A stretch of DNA of 64,000 nt from Taibaiella sp. GTDB lineage: Bacteria > Bacteroidota > Bacteroidia > Chitinophagales > Chitinophagaceae. A program made the translations under genes and the position numbers. Of the stretch, positions 1 to 9,350 are shown one piece after another. Numbering within the stretch: position 1 is the first letter of the stretch; each line of letters starts with the position of its first letter. The stretch covers positions 186,001 through 250,000 of the forward strand of contig JAEUVV010000009.1 in the NCBI GenBank assembly GCA_016786705.1, in the 5' to 3' direction. A model generated the notes under the pieces. The model was given only the letters and a program-made list of their open reading frames with translations, made no database searches and was not told the origin of the DNA.

Positions 1-112
1 TTGCTTAGCCGACGTCTAAAAAATTTAATAAACGCTTATTCGAAGCTAATTATTTAGCTATAATGCCAGAATGCCGTAGCCTGTTGCCTATCCAAAATTA
101 AAATTACAAAAA

Positions 113-145
113 TACAGCTACAAAATGTAATATTCTGTAGCTGTA
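113..145 (-). terminator. Rho-independent terminator after the acyl-CoA carboxylase gene
   Basis: A perfect 10-bp inverted repeat (113-122 with 136-145) has a 13-nt loop. Read on the minus strand it is followed by TTTTTGT. It lies about 30 nt beyond the stop codon of the minus-strand carboxylase gene, where a terminator is expected. Confidence 0.7.
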
Positions 146-173
146 AATAACTAATTATAAATTGTTTACATTA

Positions 174-1802
174 TTAAACCTGGAATACGCCCTCTTTCCA
201 TTCTTTAACTACGGGCGCATGGCTGGCCGCCTTGATCCCTTCTGAAATCACGGTCCTTGTGTGCAAAGGATCTATAATATCATCTACCCAAAGGCGTGCC
301 GCAGCATAATACGGGGTAGTTTGCGCATTGTATTTATCAGTAATGGTCTTCAGCAGCTCTTTTTCTTTTTCCGGGTCGATCTCTTCGCCTTTGGCTTTTA
401 ATGAAGCTACCTGGATCTGTAACAGGGTTTTGGCAGCCTGCTCACCACCCATAACGGCGATTTTCGCATTCGGCCAGGCATAGATAAATCGCGGATCATA
501 AGCTTTACCGCACATGGCATAGTTGCCGGCACCAAATGAATTCCCGATAATGATGGTGATCTTCGGCACTACAGAATTGGCCACGGCATTCACCATTTTA
601 GCCCCGTCCTTTGTAATACCCGAATGCTCGCTGCGGGTTCCCACCATAAAGCCGGTAACATCCTGCAGGAAGACCAGAGGTATTTTCTTCTGGTTACAAT
701 TCTGGATGAAACGTGCTGCCTTATCTGCGCTCTCACCATAGATCACCCCACCCAGCTGCATTTCTTTTTTACCGTTTTTCACTATTGTACGCTGGTTGGC
801 CACAATACCTACCGCCCAGCCATCGATGCGGGCATAACCGCAAACAATTGTTTTACCATAATCCTGCTTGAACTGGTCGAACTGGGAGTTATCAACGATA
901 CGCTCAATCACTTCCACCACATCATAAGGCTTGCTGTTATCGGTGCTCACAAAACCACAGATCTCTTTAGGATCTTTTACCGGCAACGCCGGCTTGGCGC
1001 GGTCGAAACCGGCATCTTCAGGCTTTCCTAGTTTATCAACAATACGTTTTACCTGGTCCAGGCATTCTTTTTCTGTATCAAATTTATAGTCGGCGATACC
1101 GCTGATCTCGGTATGCGTAGCGGCGCCGCCCAGGGTTTCGGCATCGGCGTCCTCACCAATGGCGGCTTTTACCAGGTAAGGCCCTGCCAGGAATATGGAA
1201 GCATTGCCCGTCACCATCAGCGTTTCATCGCTCATAATGGGCAGGTAGGCACCACCGGCCACACAACTGCCGGTAACGGCAGCGATCTGGGTAATGCCCA
1301 TCGCGCTCATTTGCGCGTTATTGCGAAAAATGCGGCCAAAGTGTTCTTTATCAGGGAAGATCTCATCCTGCATGGGCAGGTACACACCGGCGCTGTCCAC
1401 GATATAGATCACAGGCAGCCTGTTTTCCATCGCTATTTCCTGCATACGCAGGTTTTTCTTCCCGGTGATCGGGAACCAGGCGCCTGCCTTTACCGTATAA
1501 TCATTGGCGATGATCATGCATTGGCGGCCGCTGACATAGCCGATTCCGGCTACGGTACCACCTGCCGGGCAGCCGCCATGCTCGGGATACATTTCATAAC
1601 CGGCAAAAACACCTAATTCCAAAAACTCAGTTCCATCGTCTGTCAGGTACTCAATACGCTCGCGCGGCGACATTTTCCCTTTCAGCTTTGCTTTTTCCAA
1701 AGCCTTTTTTCCGCCCCCCTCTTCAATCTTTGATTTACGTTGTTTTACCTGTGCGGTCAACAGACGCATAGCGTCCTCATTTTTGTTGAATTCGATATTC
1801 AT
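174..1802 (-). CDS. Acyl-CoA carboxylase, carboxyltransferase (beta) subunit
   Basis: A 542-residue biotin-dependent carboxyltransferase. It would move the carboxyl group from carboxybiotin to an acyl-CoA such as methylcrotonyl-CoA or propionyl-CoA in the cytoplasm. The two crotonase-fold halves are visible: an N-terminal half with PEHGGCPAGGTVAGIGYVSG and VTGSCVAGGAYLPIMSDE, and a C-terminal half with FLQDVTGFMVGTRSEHSGI and GNSFGAGNYAMCGKAYDPRF. The segment IFLAGPYLVKAA resembles methylcrotonyl-CoA carboxylase beta subunits more than propionyl-CoA ones, but substrate cannot be fixed from sequence. Length is typical. The biotin carboxylase/BCCP partner is not in the window. A terminator hairpin follows the stop. 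Confidence 0.93.
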   Translation of the reverse strand: MNIEFNKNEDAMRLLTAQVKQRKSKIEEGGGKKALEKAKLKGKMSPRERIEYLTDDGTEFLELGVFAGYEMYPEHGGCPAGGTVAGIGYVSGRQCMIIANDYTVKAGAWFPITGKKNLRMQEIAMENRLPVIYIVDSAGVYLPMQDEIFPDKEHFGRIFRNNAQMSAMGITQIAAVTGSCVAGGAYLPIMSDETLMVTGNASIFLAGPYLVKAAIGEDADAETLGGAATHTEISGIADYKFDTEKECLDQVKRIVDKLGKPEDAGFDRAKPALPVKDPKEICGFVSTDNSKPYDVVEVIERIVDNSQFDQFKQDYGKTIVCGYARIDGWAVGIVANQRTIVKNGKKEMQLGGVIYGESADKAARFIQNCNQKKIPLVFLQDVTGFMVGTRSEHSGITKDGAKMVNAVANSVVPKITIIIGNSFGAGNYAMCGKAYDPRFIYAWPNAKIAVMGGEQAAKTLLQIQVASLKAKGEEIDPEKEKELLKTITDKYNAQTTPYYAAARLWVDDIIDPLHTRTVISEGIKAASHAPVVKEWKEGVFQV

Positions 1803-1932
1803 AAATTAAGTAAAAAGTAAAAGTCAAAAGTAAACATGCTAAAGAACGCCTGTTTTAATGATTCAAGCGTCTAAGATAATGCATTTTGGATAATTCGACC
1901 AAAATGTCATAGTATGGTTATCTATAAATTAT

Positions 1933-1975
1933 AAAGTCCCATTTGCCGGTTGCTACTTCCGGCCCATGAGACTTT
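1933..1975 (-). terminator. Hairpin downstream of the secreted protease gene
   Basis: A two-part stem: AAAGTCCCAT (1933-1942) pairs with 1966-1975 with one G-T pair, and inside it GCCGG (1945-1949) pairs with CCGGC (1959-1963). It lies 25 nt beyond the minus-strand protease stop. The following minus-strand sequence is AT-rich but lacks a clean T-run, so it could be a terminator or a stabilising 3' hairpin. Confidence 0.5.
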
Positions 1976-1999
1976 ACAAGACTATAAAAATACTAAAGT

Positions 2000-3814
2000 T
2001 TACTTTCCTATGATCACTTTTTTACTGGTATACCCTGCGCTATCGCTGATCTTAATGATATACATACCATTAGGGATATTAGAAAGATCCAGTGTTTTAA
2101 CACCGCTCCCGGCCAGCTTCCCACTACTGTTATAAACAGCCCTGCCACTTACGTCAAGTACCACTATCTTTAAATCCACAGCAGCTTTCAGGTTATATTG
2201 CAAACGAACGTTACCATCATAACTAGGGTTGGGAAAAACAGTAATATTAGCGTCCAGTTCACTACTGATGGTATTGATGGCTGTTGTCTGCAGGGGCTCA
2301 CAAGCAGATGTTACCGGGTCCAGTGTGGTTACCCCTGTATTGGCCGGGTCCAGCCAGGGTTTTACGCGCCTGTTATCCGCTGTTCCGTCCACACTATATT
2401 CCCAGGCATGTGATAGTTTATCATACCATATGATATCCATAGCATATACTTCATCCCCGTTCCTGTTAAAAAAACAGGAGTCTTCCACATTTTCGGTAAT
2501 GGAAGCGACAGAGGCAATACCGATCAACCTACCGTCACCATCAAACAGACCGCTACCGGAAGAGCCAGGCGCTAAATAACCCTCACTGATCCACTGAAAC
2601 CACCTGTTACCGGAAACGCTCGGCGAACCTGATGGCCAGCTCTGCGATTGCACACTCTGGCTGGTGGTCAGCTTCTTATTATCCCCATGCGGATGATGGA
2701 AACCTATGAATTTTTTAGGTGCCGTTACCGTAGTTGTAATGGAACTATTCCTGTTCCATCCTGCCAGTATCGCGCCATAAGAGGCCGGTATAGCCTGGCG
2801 TAGCCCGTAAACCATAAAGTCCCCGTTTATCTCGTCTACTTCCCAGGAATCATCATAATTTGCCCTGGACAAAACATTCACGCCTGTCATAGAAACGGCG
2901 TTTGTACCGATCAAACCGGCACAATCAGGTCTTTCAAAATTGAACCGTACCAGCATCTGATCGAAGTCGGTATTGGCCAGGGAGCCACTACCCTGGCAAT
3001 GGGTGGCAGTGATGATGTAAGGGGTACAATTTGCCGTTGAGTTACCCGTATTATTGATCAGGGTACCGGAACAGGCACCACCCCCTGGTGACATATCAAT
3101 AGTTTGAATAGTAGCTTTCCTGCTATTGGCATAATTAGTCCCTTGCGGACAAATCGCGTTTATACTACAGACAGAAGAGCTCCCATTCAACTGGTTATCA
3201 AGGGCATCAACAGGGCTGATAAATTGGCTCAAATGTTCAATGGCACGATGAAACACCAATAAGTTATTAATATGCAATTCTATCTTATCCAGGTCAACGG
3301 CCGGGTCAATATTCATTTCCACAAATATTTTACCTCCCTGCACCGCATCTATGGCAAATTTCCCGGAAGCCGGATTGTTAGAGGCATCAAAAGCTCCTGC
3401 GACCTGGCGCTTATTCGCATTGGTCAGGAAAAGCTTAACGCCTTTGGGCAATTGAAAGCGATCAAACAGGAAACCAATAGCCGGAGCCCCCTCAATCAGG
3501 ATCGTTGTGCGCCAGATCCTGGTACCGTCGGGCTGGGTTATTAACTGCCCGGAGCCGGGAAAGCTAAGGTCTGTGGCAACATGTATACCTACCGGTAACG
3601 GACTGGAGAATTGCTGTTCGGGTGCCTGTTTTTTTCTTTGCTCCAGGTAAGTCTGCCAATCAGGATTAGCAAAGCTATGAACTGAAGTGTTGCCTATTTG
3701 CAGTTCTTTTTGCATCGACAAAGGGAAGCCGCCCTGGCTGATTTGCGCCTGAGCAAGATTACTCCATGCTGCAAACGACAGCATCGCCGAGCATAAAAAA
3801 AGATGTTTTTTCAC
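2000..3814 (-). CDS. T9SS-exported trypsin-like serine protease (lysyl endopeptidase-like)
   Basis: A 604-residue secreted protein. Residues 1-23 look like a signal peptide (ends AQAQ). A pro-region of about 200 residues precedes a chymotrypsin-fold domain. Candidate catalytic residues are His272 in IITATHC, Asp332 in NGDFMVYGL and Ser419 in APGSSGSGLF; the pattern resembles lysine-specific endopeptidases of the Achromobacter protease I type (from memory). Paired cysteines suggest disulfides. The last ~80 residues (VFPNPSYDGNVRLQYNL to the terminal KKVIIGK) form a type A T9SS sorting domain, so the product is probably released or surface-anchored. Cleavage specificity is inferred only. It is divergent from the ABC transporter genes and ends in a hairpin. 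Confidence 0.87.
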   Translation of the reverse strand: MKKHLFLCSAMLSFAAWSNLAQAQISQGGFPLSMQKELQIGNTSVHSFANPDWQTYLEQRKKQAPEQQFSSPLPVGIHVATDLSFPGSGQLITQPDGTRIWRTTILIEGAPAIGFLFDRFQLPKGVKLFLTNANKRQVAGAFDASNNPASGKFAIDAVQGGKIFVEMNIDPAVDLDKIELHINNLLVFHRAIEHLSQFISPVDALDNQLNGSSSVCSINAICPQGTNYANSRKATIQTIDMSPGGGACSGTLINNTGNSTANCTPYIITATHCQGSGSLANTDFDQMLVRFNFERPDCAGLIGTNAVSMTGVNVLSRANYDDSWEVDEINGDFMVYGLRQAIPASYGAILAGWNRNSSITTTVTAPKKFIGFHHPHGDNKKLTTSQSVQSQSWPSGSPSVSGNRWFQWISEGYLAPGSSGSGLFDGDGRLIGIASVASITENVEDSCFFNRNGDEVYAMDIIWYDKLSHAWEYSVDGTADNRRVKPWLDPANTGVTTLDPVTSACEPLQTTAINTISSELDANITVFPNPSYDGNVRLQYNLKAAVDLKIVVLDVSGRAVYNSSGKLAGSGVKTLDLSNIPNGMYIIKISDSAGYTSKKVIIGK

Positions 3815-4181
3815 AATAAAAACTATTTAAATAAATGGATATTTTAATTCAATCACTACGTTCTATAATATTTAATCGTTCCAAATGGATAAAAGTTACG
3901 AAATCCCTTAAAAAGTTTCGGTTAACGTAGTAATCTAACTTAAGAAATGGGCAACTCTTTGCTAAAAAATATTCTATTGCTCAAATTTAAACAATAAGTA
4001 CTGTTATTTATTTACAGAATACGGAAAAATTTGAAGGCTCCCAGGCCTTAGCTCCGGGCATATTCTTTCTTCTCCTATATTGAAATAGTCCGCATTACTG
4101 ATTTTAACGTTTTTCTCGCCGAAAAAAAATTGCCGAAAAAAACCAAATCGTACTTTTGATAAATATTATATCCCGGATCTG
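3815..4181. other. Divergent intergenic region between protease and ABC transporter
   Basis: This 367-bp AT-rich spacer must hold the start regions of both the minus-strand protease gene and the plus-strand ABC transporter. I see a candidate plus-strand promoter near its right end (listed separately). No convincing minus-strand promoter, RNA gene or repeat was recognised. Confidence 0.6.
4129..4158 (+). promoter_or_regulatory. Candidate Bacteroidota-type promoter of the ABC transporter genes
   Basis: TACTTTTG at 4151-4158 matches the TAnnTTTG -7 element. ATTG at 4129-4132 is a one-mismatch -33 element (consensus TTTG), 18 nt away. The start codon at 4182 follows after a short leader. Confidence 0.5.
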
Positions 4182-4847
4182 ATGATAGAACTAATTGCAG
4201 TTAACAAAACCTATACTAAAGGCGAACATAAGATCATCGCCTCCAATAATATCCATTGCCGGATCAACAAGGGTGAATTTGTGGCCATTGTCGGGAAATC
4301 CGGATCGGGTAAATCTACCCTGCTTAACTTACTGGCCGGCCTGGATACCGCTACTTCGGGGCAGATCCTGTTCAATGGGGCCGACATCAGTGCTTTTACC
4401 CCTAATCAATACGCGCAACACCGCTTAAATAATATCGGGATCATTTTTCAATCCTTCAACCTGATTTTTTCAAAAACGGCACTGGAAAATGTGATGATGC
4501 CGCTCATCTTTGCCGGTATTCCCAAAGCGGAACGCACGAAAAAAGCCAGAGCGGTATTAACACAGGTAGGCCTGGAGCAAAGGATGCAGCATAAAGCTAA
4601 TGAACTCTCCGGTGGAGAAGCACAAAGGGTGGCCATAGCCCGGGCGCTCGTCAATGAACCGGAGGTATTGCTTGCAGATGAACCTACCGGCAACCTGGAT
4701 TCTGCCACGACTGAAGAGATCCTGGATATCCTGCTTTCCCTGAAAGCTAAGGGTAAAACGATCATCATGATCACGCACGACCGGGAAATAGCGGAAAAGG
4801 TAGCGGACCGCATCCTGACGATAAAGGATGGGGTGTTGAGTGAATAG
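4182..4847 (+). CDS. ABC transporter ATP-binding protein (LolD/MacB family)
   Basis: A 221-residue ATPase that would power the membrane permease encoded downstream. Walker A is GKSGSGKST (38-46), the Q-loop is IIFQSFNL (~88-95), the ABC signature LSGGE is at 142-146, and Walker B with the D-loop is [13 protein letters not shown] (161-173). The H-loop histidine is in MITHDRE. Length and motifs match the LolD/MacB/FtsE class, which works on lipoproteins, peptides or envelope processes instead of importing nutrients. No membrane-fusion (MacA-like) gene is adjacent, so substrate is unknown. A 170-bp simple-sequence spacer separates it from the permease gene. Confidence 0.92.
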   Translation: MIELIAVNKTYTKGEHKIIASNNIHCRINKGEFVAIVGKSGSGKSTLLNLLAGLDTATSGQILFNGADISAFTPNQYAQHRLNNIGIIFQSFNLIFSKTALENVMMPLIFAGIPKAERTKKARAVLTQVGLEQRMQHKANELSGGEAQRVAIARALVNEPEVLLADEPTGNLDSATTEEILDILLSLKAKGKTIIMITHDREIAEKVADRILTIKDGVLSE

Positions 4848-4974
4848 TGAGTAAGGAGTGAATAGTGATAAGTAAAAAGTCATAAGTGATAAGAGTGAAA
4901 AGTGAATAGTGATAAGAGATGGGTTATAGATAGTGAGTGAAGAATGAGAAGACAAAAGTGATGGGTAGTGCATA
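4846..4974 (+). repeat. Degenerate AGTGA/AGTGATAAG simple-sequence spacer
   Basis: Between the ATPase and permease genes the plus strand is almost pyrimidine-free. It repeats variants of AGTGAATAGTGA and AGTGATAAG many times, without a fixed period. It has no coding signature. It begins at the last codon of the ATPase gene, so the repeat abuts or slightly invades the coding end. Confidence 0.7.
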
Positions 4975-5017
4975 ATGTGTAAAAATGAAGATATTTCTTT
5001 CCTAAAATATTGGATCA

Positions 5018-6415
5018 ATGACCTTAACGGATTTAATTATTATGGCCCGCCAGAACCTCTGGCGTACGCGTTTAAGAACTTTACTGACACTGATTGGTGT
5101 GATCATCGGTATCGGCGCGCTGATCGCGATGGTCAGCTTTGGCATCGGGCTGGAGAAGAACATTACGGAAAAGTTCAAATCGAATGACCTCTTTACCAGC
5201 CTGACGATCTCTACTAAGGCCTTCAACTTTAAAGGCGGCCCCGGGAATCGTAATAAGGCAGAAAAGAAGGAAGCTACAGCGGTTCCTTTAAACGATTCTT
5301 TGATCTCGGTCCTGCAAAAAAAACCGGAGGTTGCTATCGTTTATCCAAGAATTAACCTGCCGGTAAAGGTGGTGCTGACAAAAGATACGGCCGCGACCAA
5401 TTCAGGTAGCCTGCCTATGGCCATGGCCCAACAGCCCCCCTACAATGAATTGTATGCCGGAAGCTATTTCTCGGGCGACTCTGCACGGGAAGCTTTGGTC
5501 AGCCTGAATTTCCTGCGCTCCTTAGGCTACGAGGTGCGCACAAAAGAAAAGATAGCAGCCAATACTGAAGTAGATAGCGGCCTCCGGCTGGCCCGGGCAG
5601 ATACTATTATCGGTAAGGAAATTATTTTACTTAGCACTTCCCTCAAAAGCACCTCGCCCCTGGCCATGATGGCGGGAATCGAAAACGTGATCGGGGAAGA
5701 GGCCACTACAATCAAAATTGTTGGCATCCTAAAAGACGAACAGTTTTCTGGCCCGAGTTTAAGGGAAGAGGTCCTGTTACCGGTAGGAACGGCCAAAAGC
5801 CTGCCCTCACTTGGCTTTGACCGCATCAGCGATCTTCTTGAAAACAAAACCAGAGGCAACCAGTATGCTTCCATTTATGTAAAAACAAAAAGCATGGAAG
5901 ACCTGGGCAAGATCAAAACTTACCTGGACGCGCAAAAGATCAATTATTTTGCGGTAGATGACGGCTTGTCGGAAATGAAAAAAGCGTTCCTGATCCTGGA
6001 TAGTATCCTGGGCATCATAGGGCTTATCAGCCTGCTGGTAGCAGGCTTCGGCATTGTAAATACTATGCTGATGAGTATCCTGGAGCGCAAAAGAGAAATT
6101 GGTATCATGAAAGCGGTAGGTGGTAAAAACCGTGATATCCGCATGATCTTTTTCTTTGAAGCCGGCTTTATAGGTTTTGTAGGTGCTATAGGGGGTATTA
6201 CTTTAGGTTACGGTCTCACCCGCATTGCCAATCTTATTGTGAACAAGCAATATATTAAAAATGCCGACGAGTATGTAGACCTGTTCTCATTCCCGTGGTG
6301 GCTGGTAGGCGGTTCCGTTCTTTTCTCGATCCTGATCAGCTTACTGGCCGGCCTATACCCGGCTATTCGCGCTTCCAGTATCCATCCTATTGAAGCATTG
6401 AGGCAGGAAGGCTAA
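5018..6415 (+). CDS. ABC transporter permease, MacB/FtsX family
   Basis: A 465-residue membrane protein with the MacB layout. One N-terminal transmembrane helix (about 20-45, in LRTLLTLIGVIIGIGALIAM) is followed by a large periplasmic domain of about 270 residues, then three C-terminal helices forming the FtsX domain (about 325-460). The short loop ILERKREIGIMKAVGGKNRDI is the conserved coupling motif that contacts the ATPase. The periplasmic domain has many Lys/Asp residues and little family signal. With the upstream ATPase it should form a type VII (mechanotransmission) ABC system. Substrate unknown. The chosen start MTLTDLIIMARQNLWRTRLR fits the family's N-terminal amphipathic stretch. Confidence 0.9.
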   Translation: MTLTDLIIMARQNLWRTRLRTLLTLIGVIIGIGALIAMVSFGIGLEKNITEKFKSNDLFTSLTISTKAFNFKGGPGNRNKAEKKEATAVPLNDSLISVLQKKPEVAIVYPRINLPVKVVLTKDTAATNSGSLPMAMAQQPPYNELYAGSYFSGDSAREALVSLNFLRSLGYEVRTKEKIAANTEVDSGLRLARADTIIGKEIILLSTSLKSTSPLAMMAGIENVIGEEATTIKIVGILKDEQFSGPSLREEVLLPVGTAKSLPSLGFDRISDLLENKTRGNQYASIYVKTKSMEDLGKIKTYLDAQKINYFAVDDGLSEMKKAFLILDSILGIIGLISLLVAGFGIVNTMLMSILERKREIGIMKAVGGKNRDIRMIFFFEAGFIGFVGAIGGITLGYGLTRIANLIVNKQYIKNADEYVDLFSFPWWLVGGSVLFSILISLLAGLYPAIRASSIHPIEALRQEG

Positions 6416-7263
6416 AAACCTGCAAAGCGAATGATACTAAATCTCTTTTTTTACTAAAACAGGTATTTTTATGCAGTAATTTTGACTGACAGATGAACAC
6501 AAAGAATAAGTGGGTACTACTTTTTCAAAGGAATTGATATTTTCAGGCAGGTTACATGCCCGCCACGGCCAGCACATTTAAGAACAACTATTTTTTGTAA
6601 AGTGACATTGCCCTTTGATCCTGCAGAGGCTAGGCGGCCTTTATACTGCACTCGAAGAGCAAGCCTATTTCCGCCTAATGCTACTTTTCCTGGTGTGTTT
6701 ATAAGTTTACAAGGCTGCCGTATTCTCTATGCCCAGCAACTTGTTGTAGTCTTTGGTTTACTGCCCGACTTTATCTCTTTACAAGGCCCCGGCTGCTTTT
6801 CTGGTGTCTCTATATCACACAACCTATAGTTATTGTGTCTAGCCTTGCTACCCTGCTTTTCATATGGGGAATATTCAACCATAATACAACTTTGCAGATA
6901 AAATGGAGTGTTCTGGTATTGTGGGGCGAGCTCTCGTGGAACGAATCAGAAAGCTTCTTTTCATTTGTTTCCTATCCTGAAATAAGCCAATAGCTTTCCA
7001 CTGAAAATCCCTACATGTTTTCCTGGTCTACAAACCTGCATTTGCCACAACAGTAAGCTTTAAAAAAATTATTGACTGTGAATGCCTGGAGCTTTAAACT
7101 ATAGAGTGCACTTGTATGGTGTATTCACTCAGTTGTCTCCCCAAGGTAAGCAGCTACTCATTAGCATTTTGCCCACCTCACTCGGGCACATAATTTTACC
7201 CTTGATATATCGTTATCGGGCCCTTGCGATACATCTATCTTAAACCATATAAATCAATAAACT
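6416..7263. other. Gene-free region, no recognised content
   Basis: An 848-bp stretch between the permease gene and an AT-rich T9SS gene. It has short open frames only, and their translations (rich in Pro, Cys, Leu and Arg) do not look like protein. Its base composition is less AT-rich than usual spacers here. I see no hairpin terminator, tRNA or insertion-sequence end. It may be decayed coding sequence or an unrecognised RNA. Confidence 0.5.
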
Positions 7264-9123
7264 ATGTATCGAAAATTAGCTACACGATCAGGTATGAAAA
7301 TTTTAATTTATGCTGTTTTTATGCTGGGATATGCAATTCCCCTTAGCGCTCAATGGACTCAGGAGCAATCTTTTTTATTTAGAGATTATAATGTAAAACA
7401 CTATACCATAGACGAGCTTCCAGGAAAAGACCAATACCTTATGGCAGGCACTGTATTTGACGACAATACGACCGGAGATGCCTCGTTTATACATTTTATG
7501 TATGTTGATAACGCGGGCAATACAATAGTATCCCGTGCTATCAACGATCCTGCTTATGATCAGCGTGTAGTGGGTGCGCATTACCTGGATGATAACAACG
7601 CTTTGATTGTAGCCACTCATATGCATGCAATGTTTCCCGGTAATGGAGATGCTATAGAAGTGGTACGCCTTGATAAATCCGGTAATTTACTTGGTGCTAC
7701 AAATATTATTTACAGTACTACTGTTGGTTATGAAAATATATACCCATTAAGCAGTTATCAATGGGATGATCAATTTTTATTCATCTGTGGTTATGTAACT
7801 CCTTATGGATCACATATGCCACATTTACGTAGTGATAAACGCGCTTTTGTACTTAAGTATGATCTTATTAGTAACCAAGTTATTAATATGCGTAGTTATG
7901 AGACAGGCTTATGGGTAGGTACAAACAATGATTTTGATATTGCCAGCCGTATGAAAAGAGTGCGTAGCGGCCTGTGGATAGGAGGCAGTCTTAATGATGG
8001 CCCGATGATGAACCGTATTATAGATCCTGTTACGCTTAATGATATTTATGTAGGCACTATGGGCAGGACTATGAGCGATTATAATTATGAAAGCAGTTTT
8101 GACATCGTAGAGCAGCCCAATGGAGATTTCATGGTATTTGGTAATACAATTTACATTGACTCGGTACCCGGTGTCTTTAATGCCTGGCATACGCCTGTAG
8201 AAGGTTCAATGCATGTTACCGGCATGAGTCCCACCCTGAACATTTACCCGGGTAAAAGTCGGGTATTATTTAATAATACGGAAAAAATATGGGGGATAAA
8301 TACACTTGAAGGAAGAGATGATTACAGCATTATCATCAGTGGCATGTCGAATAACAGAACCTGTAATGGTCCTTTATCGACTACTCCTGACAATATCAAT
8401 CCTTTTCTTGCTGAAATGAGGTTTAATATGTCTGGCTCAGACATAATAGTATATCCTTATTATTGGAACACTGTATTATCCCAGTCAGGAACAGGTTACT
8501 ATAATGAATTGGGAAATCCATATAGCAATCTTATTCATACACCCGTTAATGCAGTAAGAAGCCTGCAAGCAACAGGTGATATTATGCTCACCGCCCCGGT
8601 ATGGAACTCATACGATAGCTATGTTAACTTTAAATGGATCAGAGCAGACAAATACGGAGAAGTAGGTTCTTGCCTCTGGGCTCCTGCCTGTGATTTTAAT
8701 TATGCCTATCTAACCGTGTCGCCCGGGTCTACTGCTAGCGTTTTCCCTGCTACCGCAAATAATATAGATCATATCTTTGACATTGATGATTTTGGCGCAG
8801 AACAAGTTCTGGACTGTGCTTATTATAATAAGCCTGCGCCTACAAGCATAGCAAATGCACCGCAAACGATCACTGTATCTGTATCGCCTAACCCTGCATC
8901 GGAATATATACACGTTCAATTACCTCCAGGTGATGCTACAGAGGGTGAGGTGAACATTAAAATCTCAGATATTACCGGCAGGGCTATAAAGGTGTTGTAT
9001 ACCGGAAAAGGAAATAATGTTCCTGACCAGATTGCACTGCCGACACTGGCTTCCGGTAATTACTTGATTAGTATTAAATATGGTTCGCAAAAAGAAGAAG
9101 TGGTCAAGCTGAGCATACAATAA
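7264..9123 (+). CDS. T9SS type A sorting-domain protein, function unknown
   Basis: A 619-residue secreted protein. MKILIYAVFMLGYAIPLSAQ (starting at 7294, a possible alternative start ten codons in) is a signal peptide. The body has repeated beta-strand-rich stretches with aromatic and Asn/Asp residues (for example IVEQPNGDFMVFGNTIY), suggesting a beta-propeller-like fold as in other surface proteins, but I do not recognise the family. The last ~85 residues (SVSPNPASEYIHVQLPPGD to VVKLSIQ) are a type A T9SS sorting domain. The gene appears more AT-rich and uses more rare-looking codons (ATA, AGT, TTA) than its neighbours, and follows a gene-free stretch; both hint at separate acquisition. A strong terminator follows. 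Confidence 0.8.
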   Translation: MYRKLATRSGMKILIYAVFMLGYAIPLSAQWTQEQSFLFRDYNVKHYTIDELPGKDQYLMAGTVFDDNTTGDASFIHFMYVDNAGNTIVSRAINDPAYDQRVVGAHYLDDNNALIVATHMHAMFPGNGDAIEVVRLDKSGNLLGATNIIYSTTVGYENIYPLSSYQWDDQFLFICGYVTPYGSHMPHLRSDKRAFVLKYDLISNQVINMRSYETGLWVGTNNDFDIASRMKRVRSGLWIGGSLNDGPMMNRIIDPVTLNDIYVGTMGRTMSDYNYESSFDIVEQPNGDFMVFGNTIYIDSVPGVFNAWHTPVEGSMHVTGMSPTLNIYPGKSRVLFNNTEKIWGINTLEGRDDYSIIISGMSNNRTCNGPLSTTPDNINPFLAEMRFNMSGSDIIVYPYYWNTVLSQSGTGYYNELGNPYSNLIHTPVNAVRSLQATGDIMLTAPVWNSYDSYVNFKWIRADKYGEVGSCLWAPACDFNYAYLTVSPGSTASVFPATANNIDHIFDIDDFGAEQVLDCAYYNKPAPTSIANAPQTITVSVSPNPASEYIHVQLPPGDATEGEVNIKISDITGRAIKVLYTGKGNNVPDQIALPTLASGNYLISIKYGSQKEEVVKLSIQ

Positions 9124-9240
9124 TTGAGTATAATCATTATAGCTCATAATTATATGGCACATGTGTCTGACAGATAGCTTAATTACCTAAACATTAAATA
9201 TTTGAATAACCCTGCCTGAGAAGGGTTATTGTAAAACGAC

Positions 9241-9283
9241 AAAATGAAAGTAGCAGATCCTTGTGGTCTGCTACTTTCATTTT
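9241..9283. terminator. Bidirectional terminator between T9SS gene and rho
   Basis: AAAATGAAAGTAGCAGA (9241-9257) pairs perfectly with 9267-9283, a 17-bp stem with A-rich and T-rich flanks on both sides. It sits between convergent genes and can end transcription from either strand. Confidence 0.85.
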
Positions 9284-9350
9284 AAAATATGTCTCATTTA
9301 ACAATATGACCAGGCAGCTCATTCAATAGCTGTGTCCTTTGTTCTTAAGC

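Noticed and set aside
1113..1616. A long open frame (167 codons) antisense to the acyl-CoA carboxylase gene.
   Set aside because: It is a shadow of the strongly conserved coding strand; the translation has no family features.
6602..6829. A 75-codon open frame in the gene-free region.
   Set aside because: Its translation is rich in Pro, Cys and Arg with no signal, domain or sensible start context; it looks like chance.
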